A stretch of DNA of 35,731 nucleotides from an uncultured Oscillospiraceae bacterium (GTDB lineage Bacteria > Bacillota > Clostridia > Oscillospirales > Oscillospiraceae). Shown here one piece after another: positions 7,081 to 13,891 of the stretch. Each line of letters opens with the position of its first letter. Position 1 is the stretch's first letter. The translations under genes were made by a program, and so were the position numbers. Under the pieces are notes generated by a model. That model searched no databases, was not told where the DNA came from, and saw nothing but the letters and a program-made list of their open reading frames with translations. The stretch lies in the NCBI GenBank assembly GCA_934561175.1, contig CAKTFW010000013.1, positions 1-35,731 of the forward strand. The letters are read 5' to 3'.

Positions 7081-8841
7081 ATGGAAAAACTGGCTGAACT
7101 GATTGGCAAGGAGGTCGCGGCAGCTTTTACCTACTGCGGCCTGGATGGAGAAAAATACGGTCGCGTCACAGTATCCAACCGTCCGGACCTGTGCGAATAC
7201 CAATGTAACGGAGCAATGCCTGCAGCAAAAGTGTTGGGAAAAGCCCCCATTTTGATTGCCCAGGATGTTGCCGACCGGCTACAAAGCTGTCCCGTATTTT
7301 CCAAAGTTGAAGCTGTAAAACCCGGCTTTCTGAATTTTACCCTTGCGGATGATTATGTCGCATCGTATCTTGATGCAATGCGTACCGCTGCGCAATTTGG
7401 GCTGCAGCCAGTTGACGCCCCCCGCACTGTCGTAATCGATTATGGTGGGCCGAATGTTGCCAAGCCGCTCCATGTGGGCCATCTGCGCTCCGCCATTATC
7501 GGCGAAAGTGTCAAGCGAATCTATCGCTACTTTGGGCACACAGTCATTGGTGACATCCATATGGGCGATTGGGGCCTGCAAATGGGTCTGATTATCGAGC
7601 AAGTACATTCGCAGAAGCCGGAGCTGTGCTATTTTGATCCGGACTATACCGGCGAATATCCGGCAGAAGCCCCTTTCACCATTGCCGAGCTGGAGCAGAT
7701 CTATCCTGCTGCCAGTGCCCGCGCCAAAGTCGAGCCGGACTTTGCCGAAGCCGCGCACAACGCTACCTATCGCCTACAGCACGGTGACCGCGGCTATACC
7801 GCGCTGTGGCATCACATTCTGAATGTTTCCGTTGCGGACCTTAAGCGCAACTACGAAAATCTCAATGTTCATTTCGATGTTTGGAACGGCGAGTCGGACG
7901 CGCAGCCATTCATCGAACCGATGCTCTCCGATATTCGTGCAAAGGGACTGGCACATGAAAGCAAAGGCGCACTGATTGTAGATGTGCAGGAAGAAACCGA
8001 TAAAAAAGAAGTGCCACCCTGCATTCTGGTCAAATCTGACGGTGCCGCGCTCTATGCCACAACTGACCTTGCCACGCTGGTGCAGCGGATGCAGGATTAT
8101 CACCCCGACGAGGTGCTCTATGTCGTTGATAAGCGGCAGAGTCTGCACTTTGAACAGGTATTCCGGACTGCCCGCAAAGCAGAAATTGTTCCAGAGGTCA
8201 CTGCACTCCGTTTCCTCGGCTTTGGCACAATGAATGGTCCCGATGGCAAGCCCTTCAAAACCCGCGAAGGCGGCGTGATGCGGCTGGAATATCTGATCTC
8301 GGAGATCACGGATACCGTCCGTAAAAAAGTAGAAGAAAACCAGATTGTCGACGCAGCAATGGCCGACGATACCGCAAAAAAAATCGCTATGGCCGCGCTG
8401 AAATACGGCGATCTCAGCAACCAGCCTTCCAAAGATTATATCTTTGACATGGAGCGTTTTTCTGCGTTTGAGGGCAACACCGGTCCATACCTGCTCTATA
8501 CCGTCGTCCGGATCAAATCAATTCTTGCCCGTTATGGCCGGGATGTCTCGGCACTGCCGATCTGTGTCCCCACCTCTGCTTCGGAAAAGAATCTGATGCT
8601 GACACTCACCCGCTTCTCCGATAGTCTTCAGCTCGCTTACCGCGATACGGCGCCCAACATCGTCTGCGCCTATCTATATGAACTGGCTGGCGCTGCAAAT
8701 GCCTTTTATCATGAGACGCGAATCCTTCAAGAACCAGACGCCACGCGTCAGGCCGGGTATCTGGCACTGATGGAACTAAGTCGCCGTGTGATGGAAACCT
8801 GCATGGACTTGCTCGGTTTCTCTGCACCGGATAAAATGTAA
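7081..8841 (+). CDS. argS: Arginine--tRNA ligase
   Basis: Class I ArgRS charging tRNA-Arg, 586 aa. It shows the N-terminal Arg-tRNA-synthetase domain (about 1-95), the HIGH-type motif HVGH at 131-134 within KPLHVGHLRSAIIGES, a KMSKS-loop region GKPFKTREGG without a canonical KMSKS (as in many ArgRS), and a DALR anticodon-binding domain ending in CMDLLGFSAPDKM (residues such as YLYELAGAANAFYHETR). ATG 7081 has GAGGAG (7067-7072) 8 nt upstream. The gene runs convergently into the DUF1934 gene; in Bacillus that gene (ywiB) is argS's upstream neighbour, so the pairing is kept but the orientation differs. A strong bidirectional hairpin follows. Confidence 0.97.
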   Translation: MEKLAELIGKEVAAAFTYCGLDGEKYGRVTVSNRPDLCEYQCNGAMPAAKVLGKAPILIAQDVADRLQSCPVFSKVEAVKPGFLNFTLADDYVASYLDAMRTAAQFGLQPVDAPRTVVIDYGGPNVAKPLHVGHLRSAIIGESVKRIYRYFGHTVIGDIHMGDWGLQMGLIIEQVHSQKPELCYFDPDYTGEYPAEAPFTIAELEQIYPAASARAKVEPDFAEAAHNATYRLQHGDRGYTALWHHILNVSVADLKRNYENLNVHFDVWNGESDAQPFIEPMLSDIRAKGLAHESKGALIVDVQEETDKKEVPPCILVKSDGAALYATTDLATLVQRMQDYHPDEVLYVVDKRQSLHFEQVFRTARKAEIVPEVTALRFLGFGTMNGPDGKPFKTREGGVMRLEYLISEITDTVRKKVEENQIVDAAMADDTAKKIAMAALKYGDLSNQPSKDYIFDMERFSAFEGNTGPYLLYTVVRIKSILARYGRDVSALPICVPTSASEKNLMLTLTRFSDSLQLAYRDTAPNIVCAYLYELAGAANAFYHETRILQEPDATRQAGYLALMELSRRVMETCMDLLGFSAPDKM

Positions 8842-8850
8842 AAAATATAA

Positions 8851-8898
8851 AATAAAGGGGATCCGAAACGCAGCGCGTTTCGGATCCCCTTTATTTTT
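8851..8898. terminator. Bidirectional terminator between argS and the DUF1934 gene
   Basis: A perfect 20-bp inverted repeat (8851-8870 with 8876-8895, loop CAGCG) whose core is GGGGATCCGAAACG. A/T-rich ends give U-tracts in both directions. The minus-strand gene's TAA (8891-8893) lies inside the right arm. Confidence 0.88.
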
Positions 8899-9316
8899 TC
8901 AGTGCAACTTCAATATGGTAAGTATTGATTCCGCGTGCAGAGTGTTCCACCTCAATATTATAGGCCAAGTCCATCGTCCCGCCATTTTCGTCAATTGCAC
9001 TCTTGACCTTTGTTGCTGTCACAGTCAACAGTAGTGCGCCGAACCCCATATCATAAAGGGATTCTTTTCGTTCACCTTCTCGGAATACCATTCGGGATTC
9101 CACTGTACCGGTTCTGTCCAACACCACCTGATCCGGATAAATTTCAAACGCAGTGTGGACACCGTCCATTCCTGTCATCTCTGTCTCTTCATAGAGCAGG
9201 CGCGTCCGGTTTTCTTCAATTTCCAGAACGCCGTTCGTCACCAGCTCCAATTTCTGCGGTTCATCATCCTCATAGCTCTGAACCCCAAGAATCGAAATTA
9301 GTACTTCTTTTTTCAT
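8891..9316 (-). CDS. DUF1934 family beta-barrel protein (YwiB-like)
   Basis: A 141-aa protein beginning MKKEVLISILGVQ with alternating beta-strand patterns, YEETEMTGMDGVHTAFEI and GALLLTVTATKVKSAI..GGTMDLAYNIEV, recognisable as DUF1934, a lipocalin-like small barrel of unknown function. No signal peptide is seen, so it is cytoplasmic. It is the last gene of ddl-murI-DUF1934, 12 bp after murI with GGGAAGA as ribosome site. The neighbours suggest a housekeeping role linked to the cell wall or to argS, but none is proven. Confidence 0.85.
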   Translation of the reverse strand: MKKEVLISILGVQSYEDDEPQKLELVTNGVLEIEENRTRLLYEETEMTGMDGVHTAFEIYPDQVVLDRTGTVESRMVFREGERKESLYDMGFGALLLTVTATKVKSAIDENGGTMDLAYNIEVEHSARGINTYHIEVALKK

Positions 9317-9328
9317 GGTCTTCTTCCC

Positions 9329-10144
9329 TCAATAGGCATCAATATCTACGCGTTCGACCTGGCCATCCACTGCGCGCTGCAAAAACAGCGATGCCATTTC
9401 TGTAAAGCCAGCTGTGGAATCGCTGACATAATAGCGGCAATCGCCGCCCGTTTTCGCGTCACTCAGCAGTGCGCTGCTCTGCAGCGCTGCAGCCACTGAG
9501 CGTGCTGCCTCACGGCCAGAGTCAATCAATTTTACTGCTGGCCCCATATAGGCCGAAATAATCTCAAAAAGCAGCGGATAATGCGTACATCCCAGAATCA
9601 GCGTATCACATCCCCATGCACGCAGCGGTGCAAGATATTCCGCCACAACAGTTTCAATTACCGGATCCCCCGGATGAATCCGCCCATTCTCTACCAATGG
9701 AACCAGCAGCGGGCACGCCACCGGATGTACCTGCAGGTTCGGATTTTGGTCCTTCATCAAGCGCTCATAAATCTGCGTTCCAATTGTTGCAGGCGTTCCA
9801 ATCAAACCGATCTTTCCGTTTTTGGTTGCTGCAGCCGCCGCACGGGCAGTCGGCTCTGCAACACCAAAAATCGGCACTGGATAGTCCCCGGCAACCTGCG
9901 TCCGTGCAATTGCATCCGCTGTATTGCACGCTACGACAATTGCTTTGATGTCAAATTGCAGCAGGAACTGAATATCCTGACGCGTATATTTGGTGATTGT
10001 CTCCGCCGAACGAACGCCGTACGGGACCCGACCAGTATCGCCGAAATAAATAATGTTTTCGCCCGGCAGCTGCTGCATGAGCTGCCGGACCGCAGTCAGG
10101 CCTCCCAAGCCGGAGTCAAAGACGCCAATCGGTCTCGCATCCAT
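9329..10144 (-). CDS. murI: Glutamate racemase
   Basis: Makes D-glutamate for peptidoglycan from L-glutamate without cofactor. 271 aa. The N-terminal IGVFDSGLGGLTA holds the D-S pair that binds substrate. The two catalytic cysteines are visible: C73 in VVACNTADAI and C186 in LILGCTHYPLL. It starts 3 bp after the ddl stop (TGAAGAATG), so ddl and murI are coupled, and it is followed at 12 bp by DUF1934. Length and motifs are normal for the family. Confidence 0.97.
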   Translation of the reverse strand: MDARPIGVFDSGLGGLTAVRQLMQQLPGENIIYFGDTGRVPYGVRSAETITKYTRQDIQFLLQFDIKAIVVACNTADAIARTQVAGDYPVPIFGVAEPTARAAAAATKNGKIGLIGTPATIGTQIYERLMKDQNPNLQVHPVACPLLVPLVENGRIHPGDPVIETVVAEYLAPLRAWGCDTLILGCTHYPLLFEIISAYMGPAVKLIDSGREAARSVAAALQSSALLSDAKTGGDCRYYVSDSTAGFTEMASLFLQRAVDGQVERVDIDAY

Positions 10145-10147
10145 TCT

Positions 10148-11218
10148 TCAGGCCTCCATTGCCAACTGAATCAGACGATCCACCAGTGCGGGGAACGGAA
10201 TTCCGCTGGCTTCAAACAACTTCGGATACATCGAGATTGAAGTGAATCCCGGAATTGTATTGATTTCATTGAACACAGTCTGCTCCCCGTCATAGGTGAC
10301 AAAAAAGTCGACACGCGACAGGCCGCTGCAGCCCAGTGCAGTATAAATGCGTACTGCAGCGTCCCGCACCGCTTCTGCAGCCGTTTCTGAAATATGCGCC
10401 GGAATATAAAGCTTTGCACTGTCTGTAATATACTTGGCATCATAGTCATAAAACTCTGCGCCCGAATCAATTTCTCCGCAGATAGAAGCCGCCGGCGTCT
10501 CGTTTCCAAGTACCGCCACCTCTACCTCATGACCGCTGATGAATTCTTCCACCAGCACCTTTTTGTCAAATTTTACCGCATCCTCCAGCGCCTTGCACAG
10601 TGCTGTGCGATCCTGTGCTTTATGGACACCAACCGAAGAGCCGGTACCCGCAGGCTTTACAAATACCGGATATGAGAAGCGCGCCTCCACCCGGTCTGCC
10701 GCTGCATCCAGCTCTTTCTCCACTTCCAGCCGAGTCAGCATCATCCAGGCAGCTTGCCGCACTCCGGCATAATCTGCAACCAGCTTAGTCTTGTATTTAT
10801 CCATCGACGCCGCGGAGGCGCCCACATCCGGCCCAACACACGGAATGCCTGCCAGCTGCATTAGGCCCTGAATGGAACCATCTTCCCCATTTTCGCCATG
10901 CAGCACCGGGAACACCACATCAATGCTCTGACGCACTACGCTGTTTTCCTCCTGCACCAACATTCCTTCTCCCCGCACTGGAGAGATCAAAACACGGCGA
11001 TTCTCCGGGCAACTCTGCCACCTGCCATCCGGCAGCATACTATAATCTGTGCTGCCAAACAGAATCCACTCGCCCTGCTTGGTAATGCCAATCGGGTAAA
11101 TCTCATATTTCTCCGGGTCCATATGCTGCAATACCGCTTCTGCAGACCGCAAAGACACCTCGTGCTCCGGTGAAATGCCGCCGAACAACACACAAACACG
11201 CAATTTCTTCAAGTCCAT
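10148..11218 (-). CDS. ddl: D-alanine--D-alanine ligase
   Basis: An ATP-grasp enzyme joining two D-alanines for the peptidoglycan stem peptide. 356 aa. It carries FGGISPEHEVSLRSA at the N-terminus, VKPAGTGSSVGV and VEEFISGHEVEVAVLG in the ATP-grasp core, and NEINTIPGFTSISMYPKLF at the Mg/ATP site. The omega-loop reads YDAKY; the tyrosine here is typical of true D-Ala-D-Ala ligases rather than D-Ala-D-Lac (Van-type) enzymes. First gene of ddl-murI-DUF1934. GAGGAG lies 4-5 nt before the ATG, and a plausible promoter lies at 11259-11287. Confidence 0.97.
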   Translation of the reverse strand: MDLKKLRVCVLFGGISPEHEVSLRSAEAVLQHMDPEKYEIYPIGITKQGEWILFGSTDYSMLPDGRWQSCPENRRVLISPVRGEGMLVQEENSVVRQSIDVVFPVLHGENGEDGSIQGLMQLAGIPCVGPDVGASAASMDKYKTKLVADYAGVRQAAWMMLTRLEVEKELDAAADRVEARFSYPVFVKPAGTGSSVGVHKAQDRTALCKALEDAVKFDKKVLVEEFISGHEVEVAVLGNETPAASICGEIDSGAEFYDYDAKYITDSAKLYIPAHISETAAEAVRDAAVRIYTALGCSGLSRVDFFVTYDGEQTVFNEINTIPGFTSISMYPKLFEASGIPFPALVDRLIQLAMEA

Positions 11219-11258
11219 GACTCCTCACAAGGGCTTCCGCCCAAATAATCTATTCTCT

Positions 11259-11287
11259 ATCATATGCGATTCCATGCGTTAAAACAA
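11259..11287 (-). promoter_or_regulatory. Probable promoter of ddl-murI-DUF1934
   Basis: -10 TATGAT (11264-11259) with a partial -35 TTGTTT (11287-11282) at 17 bp. The leader is about 40 nt and contains a small GGGCxxxxGCCC hairpin before the ribosome site. Confidence 0.55.
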
Positions 11288-11342
11288 GTTTAATTTACAT
11301 TTTTTCGTCATAAATATAGTAGAAAAGTGCAACGGTTGCGTA

Positions 11343-11365
11343 TATAATGAAAAAGAGGAAGGGGG
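11343..11365 (+). promoter_or_regulatory. -10 box and ribosome site of the 11373 gene
   Basis: TATAAT at 11343-11348 with no good -35 at 16-18 bp, and a purine-rich ribosome site (AAGGGGG) ending at 11365, 7 nt before a TTG start. The -10 and ribosome site are so close that the transcript would start around 11355, inside or just before the site. If this is the promoter, the leader is nearly absent. Confidence 0.4.
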
Positions 11366-11372
11366 CATCCCA

Positions 11373-11789
11373 TTGAACATTGAGCTGTCCGCAAAAGAAT
11401 ACCGTCGGCTGCTGGATCTTGTCTACATCGGAAACTGGATCTTGAACTCCACACGCGGCGACGATCGCTTTGAAGATTATGATCATGTAGAAAGTGAGCT
11501 GTTTGCGCTGTGCAGCAAAGCCGGGATGCCAGAGCTTGCAGAGCGCTGGCATGGCGAGATTGTCCCATCCCGTGCATTTGCCGAAGGTGGTATTCATGAA
11601 GCCATTATGGACTATGAAGACACTGTATTTTTCGAAATTCTCGCCGAAGAGCTAGCCCGGCGGGATATGGACTATCAGCCGATTTCCAACGAAAACTATG
11701 AGGAGCTCTGTTCCCGCATGGATGATTATATTTCCGAATTTGAAGCGCACGGAACGGATAATATTTTAATCGAAAGCCCGGATCTGTAA
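11373..11789 (+). CDS. Conserved hypothetical acidic protein
   Basis: A 138-aa soluble, strongly acidic protein with no signal peptide or membrane segment. It opens MNIELSAKEYRRLLDLVYIG and is largely helical by pattern, with many D/E residues (DYEDTVFFEILAEELARRD). I recall similar unnamed proteins in Oscillospirales genomes but no function. The TTG at 11373 is chosen because AAGGGGG lies 7 nt upstream and the frame has no ATG nearby. It is transcribed alone, divergent from ddl, and ends in a strong shared terminator. Confidence 0.75.
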   Translation: MNIELSAKEYRRLLDLVYIGNWILNSTRGDDRFEDYDHVESELFALCSKAGMPELAERWHGEIVPSRAFAEGGIHEAIMDYEDTVFFEILAEELARRDMDYQPISNENYEELCSRMDDYISEFEAHGTDNILIESPDL

Positions 11790-11830
11790 AAACGCGCAGG
11801 ATGCAAATGCCATCCTGCGCGTTTTTTATT
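11788..11830. terminator. Bidirectional terminator between two small convergent genes
   Basis: A perfect 16-bp stem (11788-11803 with 11811-11826; core CGCGCAGGATG), seven-base loop, T-run on the plus strand and A/T-rich flank on the other. It overlaps the stop codons of both flanking genes. Confidence 0.88.
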
Positions 11831-12191
11831 CCTGTAGTACTCCCTGAATCTGCAGCAGATCAATTGTCTGCTGTCCCAGTAATGTCAATGCCGCACTACC
11901 ATGTGCGGCAGCCGCTCCATAATTCCGGTAGTCAAAATTTAATAATGGCTGATCGTAATCCAGACTGATCAAGCCCTTCAGCGCCAATGCAGAAAGAATT
12001 GCGCTGTACTCCTCCCGGCTGCGCGCGGTTTGCTCCAAATAAATCGGAACACCTTTCTGTTCTGTCACCGGCAAAAACGGCGTCTGTGCCAACTGTTCCA
12101 ACATTTCCAGCTCGCCCGCCGTCATCATCAGCGTTCCGCCGCAACTGCCGCAACCACCGCAGCTTCCACATTGCTTTCCCTGACAGCTCAT
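11826..12191 (-). CDS. Small cysteine/glycine-rich N-terminus protein, unknown function
   Basis: 121 aa. The first 19 residues contain five cysteines (MSCQGKQCGSCGGCGSCGG), arranged as CxxxxCxxCxxCxxC, a plausible metal or Fe-S ligand set. The remainder looks like a small winged-helix-type fold (LEMLEQLAQTPFLPV, SAILSALALKGLISLDYD), which suggests a DNA- or protein-binding module, but I cannot assign it to a named family. AGGAGG lies 6 nt before the ATG and an extended -10 promoter sits just upstream, so it is monocistronic. It could be a metal or redox-responsive regulator; this is inference from composition only. Confidence 0.72.
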   Translation of the reverse strand: MSCQGKQCGSCGGCGSCGGTLMMTAGELEMLEQLAQTPFLPVTEQKGVPIYLEQTARSREEYSAILSALALKGLISLDYDQPLLNFDYRNYGAAAAHGSAALTLLGQQTIDLLQIQGVLQE

Positions 12192-12220
12192 TGGATTCCT
12201 CCTGTTCTTTTTTTGAGAAT

Positions 12221-12229
12221 ATTATAGCA
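12221..12229 (-). promoter_or_regulatory. Extended -10 promoter of the Cys-rich protein gene
   Basis: TGCTATAAT on the minus strand (12229-12221), a TGn-extended consensus -10, with no clear -35 element. The leader is about 25 nt. Confidence 0.6.
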
Positions 12230-12250
12230 CACGCCAAAATCAATTACTAC

Positions 12251-12286
12251 AAAAAGCACGCCAGCCTAAACGGCTTGGCGTGCTTT
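12251..12286 (-). terminator. Terminator after metY
   Basis: Stem AAAGCACGCCAAGCC (12286-12272) with GGCTGGCGTGCTTT (12266-12253), one bulged base, loop GTTTA, then T-run on the minus strand. Confidence 0.82.
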
Positions 12287-12297
12287 CGCAGATCTCA

Positions 12298-13587
12298 TTA
12301 CTGCACAGCCGCGAAGGCCTGCGCGAGATCCTCTATAATGTCATCAATATGTTCAGTACCAATCGACAGGCGGATGGTGTTTGGCTTAATGCCCTGATCT
12401 GCCAACTCTTCCGCCGTCAACTGGGAGTGGGTTGTTGTTGCCGGATGAATCACCAGGGATTTAACATCCGCTACATTGGCCAACAGGGAGAAAATCTTCA
12501 AGCTGTCAATAAACTTGTGCGCTTCTGCCTGGCCGCCTTTAATCTCAAAGGTAAAAATGGATGCACCGCCATTTGGAAAATACTTTTCGTAAAGCGCGTG
12601 ATCTGGATGGTCCGGCAACGACGGATGATTGACATGCTCCACCTTCGGGTGGTTGGAGAGGAATTCAACCACCTTTTTGGTGTTCTCAGCATGTCGATCC
12701 AGTCGCAAAGACAATGTCTCCACGCCCTGCAGCAGCAGGAACGCATTAAATGGCGAAATCGTAGCGCCAGTATCGCGGAGCAGAATTGCACGAATATAAG
12801 TGACAAATGCAGCCAGACCTGCAGCAGCTGTGAAAGAAACACCATGGTAGCTGGGATTCGGCTCTGCAATCGGTGCATACTTTCCAGAAGCAGCCCAATC
12901 AAATTTGCCGGAATCCACAATGATACCGCCAAGCGTTGTACCATGTCCACCGATGAATTTGGTTGCAGAATGAACAACAATATCTGCACCGTGCTCAATC
13001 GGGCGAATCAAATATGGCGTTCCAAAGGTATTATCAATCACCAGCGGCAGGCCATGTTTATGCGCAATCGCCGCAATCGCATCAATATCCGGAATGTCTG
13101 AATTGGGGTTGCCAAGCGTCTCCAGATAAACCGCCTTGGTGTTTGGCTTAATCGCCGCTTCCAGTGCAGCCAGATCATGTGCATCTACAAAGCTTGTTGT
13201 GACTCCGAACTGCGGCAGCGTATGCGCCAGCAGATTATAGCTGCCACCATAAATTGTTTTTTGTGCCACAATATGATCGCCGGCCTGTGCTAACGCCTGA
13301 ATGGTATAAGTAATTGCCGCTGCACCGGAAGCCAGCGCTAATGCAGCCACACCGCCTTCCAGCGCTGCAATACGCTTTTCCAGCACATCCTGCGTTGAAT
13401 TTGTCAGGCGGCCATAAATATTGCCTGCATCTGCCAAACCAAATCTTGCGGCCGCATGTGCAGAGTTGCGGAATACATACGAGGTTGTCTGATAAATCGG
13501 TACTGCGCGCGCATCCGTTGCGGGATCCGGCTGCTCCTGACCGACATGCAGCTGCAGGGTTTCAAAATGATATTTCTGATTACTCAT
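12298..13587 (-). CDS. metY: O-acetylhomoserine aminocarboxypropyltransferase / sulfhydrylase
   Basis: A PLP enzyme of the Cys/Met-metabolism family, 429 aa, making homocysteine from O-acetylhomoserine and sulfide. The PLP lysine is K210 in VVHSATKFIGGHGT. The N-terminus (FETLQLHVGQEQPDP..RAVPIYQTTSYVF) and its length over 420 aa mark the MetY branch rather than the shorter MetB/MetC. AAGGA lies 7 nt before the ATG. The gene has its own promoter 24 bp after the cysK stop, a leader of about 245 nt with a Cys-rich short ORF, and a leader segment complementary to its ribosome site, so control at both transcription and translation is likely. Confidence 0.95.
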   Translation of the reverse strand: MSNQKYHFETLQLHVGQEQPDPATDARAVPIYQTTSYVFRNSAHAAARFGLADAGNIYGRLTNSTQDVLEKRIAALEGGVAALALASGAAAITYTIQALAQAGDHIVAQKTIYGGSYNLLAHTLPQFGVTTSFVDAHDLAALEAAIKPNTKAVYLETLGNPNSDIPDIDAIAAIAHKHGLPLVIDNTFGTPYLIRPIEHGADIVVHSATKFIGGHGTTLGGIIVDSGKFDWAASGKYAPIAEPNPSYHGVSFTAAAGLAAFVTYIRAILLRDTGATISPFNAFLLLQGVETLSLRLDRHAENTKKVVEFLSNHPKVEHVNHPSLPDHPDHALYEKYFPNGGASIFTFEIKGGQAEAHKFIDSLKIFSLLANVADVKSLVIHPATTTHSQLTAEELADQGIKPNTIRLSIGTEHIDDIIEDLAQAFAAVQ

Positions 13588-13591
13588 TGTA

Positions 13592-13658
13592 AAGTCCTTC
13601 TTTCAATCAAATTTTTGTCTTGGCGCAGGATTCTATCTGTGCTCCAAAGCAAGGACTT
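13592..13658 (-). promoter_or_regulatory. Predicted ribosome-site sequestering helix of metY
   Basis: The metY ribosome-site region AAAGAAGGACTT (13603-13592) is complementary to AAGTCCTTGCTTT (13658-13646): 8 continuous pairs, one bulged G, then 4 pairs. The upstream arm begins inside the stop codon of the leader peptide (13659-13657), so a ribosome near the end of that ORF would prevent the helix. A rival 14-bp helix joins TGCTCCGAGGCAAG (13728-13715) to CTTGCTTTGGAGCA (13653-13640) and uses part of the same arm. The pairing is read from sequence; the regulatory role is inference. Confidence 0.6.
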
Positions 13659-13785
13659 ACAGCCTGCAGCAGATCTGCCACAATTCAGGTGCGCCAACAC
13701 GCCCAGCTGTATCTCTTGCCTCGGAGCAAGACATTCGCCCACAGCGGAAATTGCTTCGCAGCATTTCTTCCCATCTGACCTTCAT
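13657..13785 (-). CDS. Cysteine-containing leader peptide of metY
   Basis: A short ORF of 42 codons in the metY leader, starting MKVRWEEML and ending ELWQICCRL. The ATG (13785-13783) has AAGGAGA 8 nt upstream, one of the best ribosome sites locally. It contains four cysteines: C15, C20 and a tandem C39-C40 (TGC TGC) three codons before the TAA. It has no signal peptide or known domain. The position, the tandem Cys codons by the stop, and the overlap of the stop with the arm that masks the metY ribosome site suggest a regulatory leader peptide that senses charged tRNA-Cys. A similar CC-ending peptide precedes cysK. Translation is not proven. Confidence 0.6.
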   Translation of the reverse strand: MKVRWEEMLRSNFRCGRMSCSEARDTAGRVGAPELWQICCRL

Positions 13786-13839
13786 TCAGCAGATCTCCTT
13801 TCTCGTTAATTCCAACTGGATTGATTGGTTATTATTTAG

Positions 13840-13868
13840 AGTATAGCAATTTTTTCATATCGTGTCAA
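13840..13868 (-). promoter_or_regulatory. Sigma-A promoter of metY
   Basis: Perfect -35 TTGACA (13868-13863), 17-bp spacer, -10 TATACT (13845-13840) with a TGC extension. The start is near 13833, giving a leader of about 245 nt. Confidence 0.85.
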
Positions 13869-13875
13869 TAGGATA
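13853..13875 (-). promoter_or_regulatory. Shared sulfur-regulon operator at metY
   Basis: A 23-bp element covering the -35 box: TCCTATTGACA, two variable bases, then ATATGAAA. It matches the cysK element at 14993-15015 at 20 of 23 positions, and the ends form an imperfect inverted repeat. It is a likely site for the Rrf2-family regulator encoded at 15089. Known Rrf2 regulators of sulfur genes (CymR) bind over promoters in this way; the assignment here is inference. Confidence 0.6.
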
Positions 13876-13891
13876 TCTTATGGATTGCCAA

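Noticed and set aside
13588..13860. SAM-I (S-box) or T-box riboswitch before metY
   Set aside because: No S-box core (GGCAACC, AGGTGC arrangement) and no T-box sequence (GGTGGNACCGCG) were found on the minus strand, and there is no intrinsic terminator before metY. The leader-peptide interpretation explains more of the sequence.
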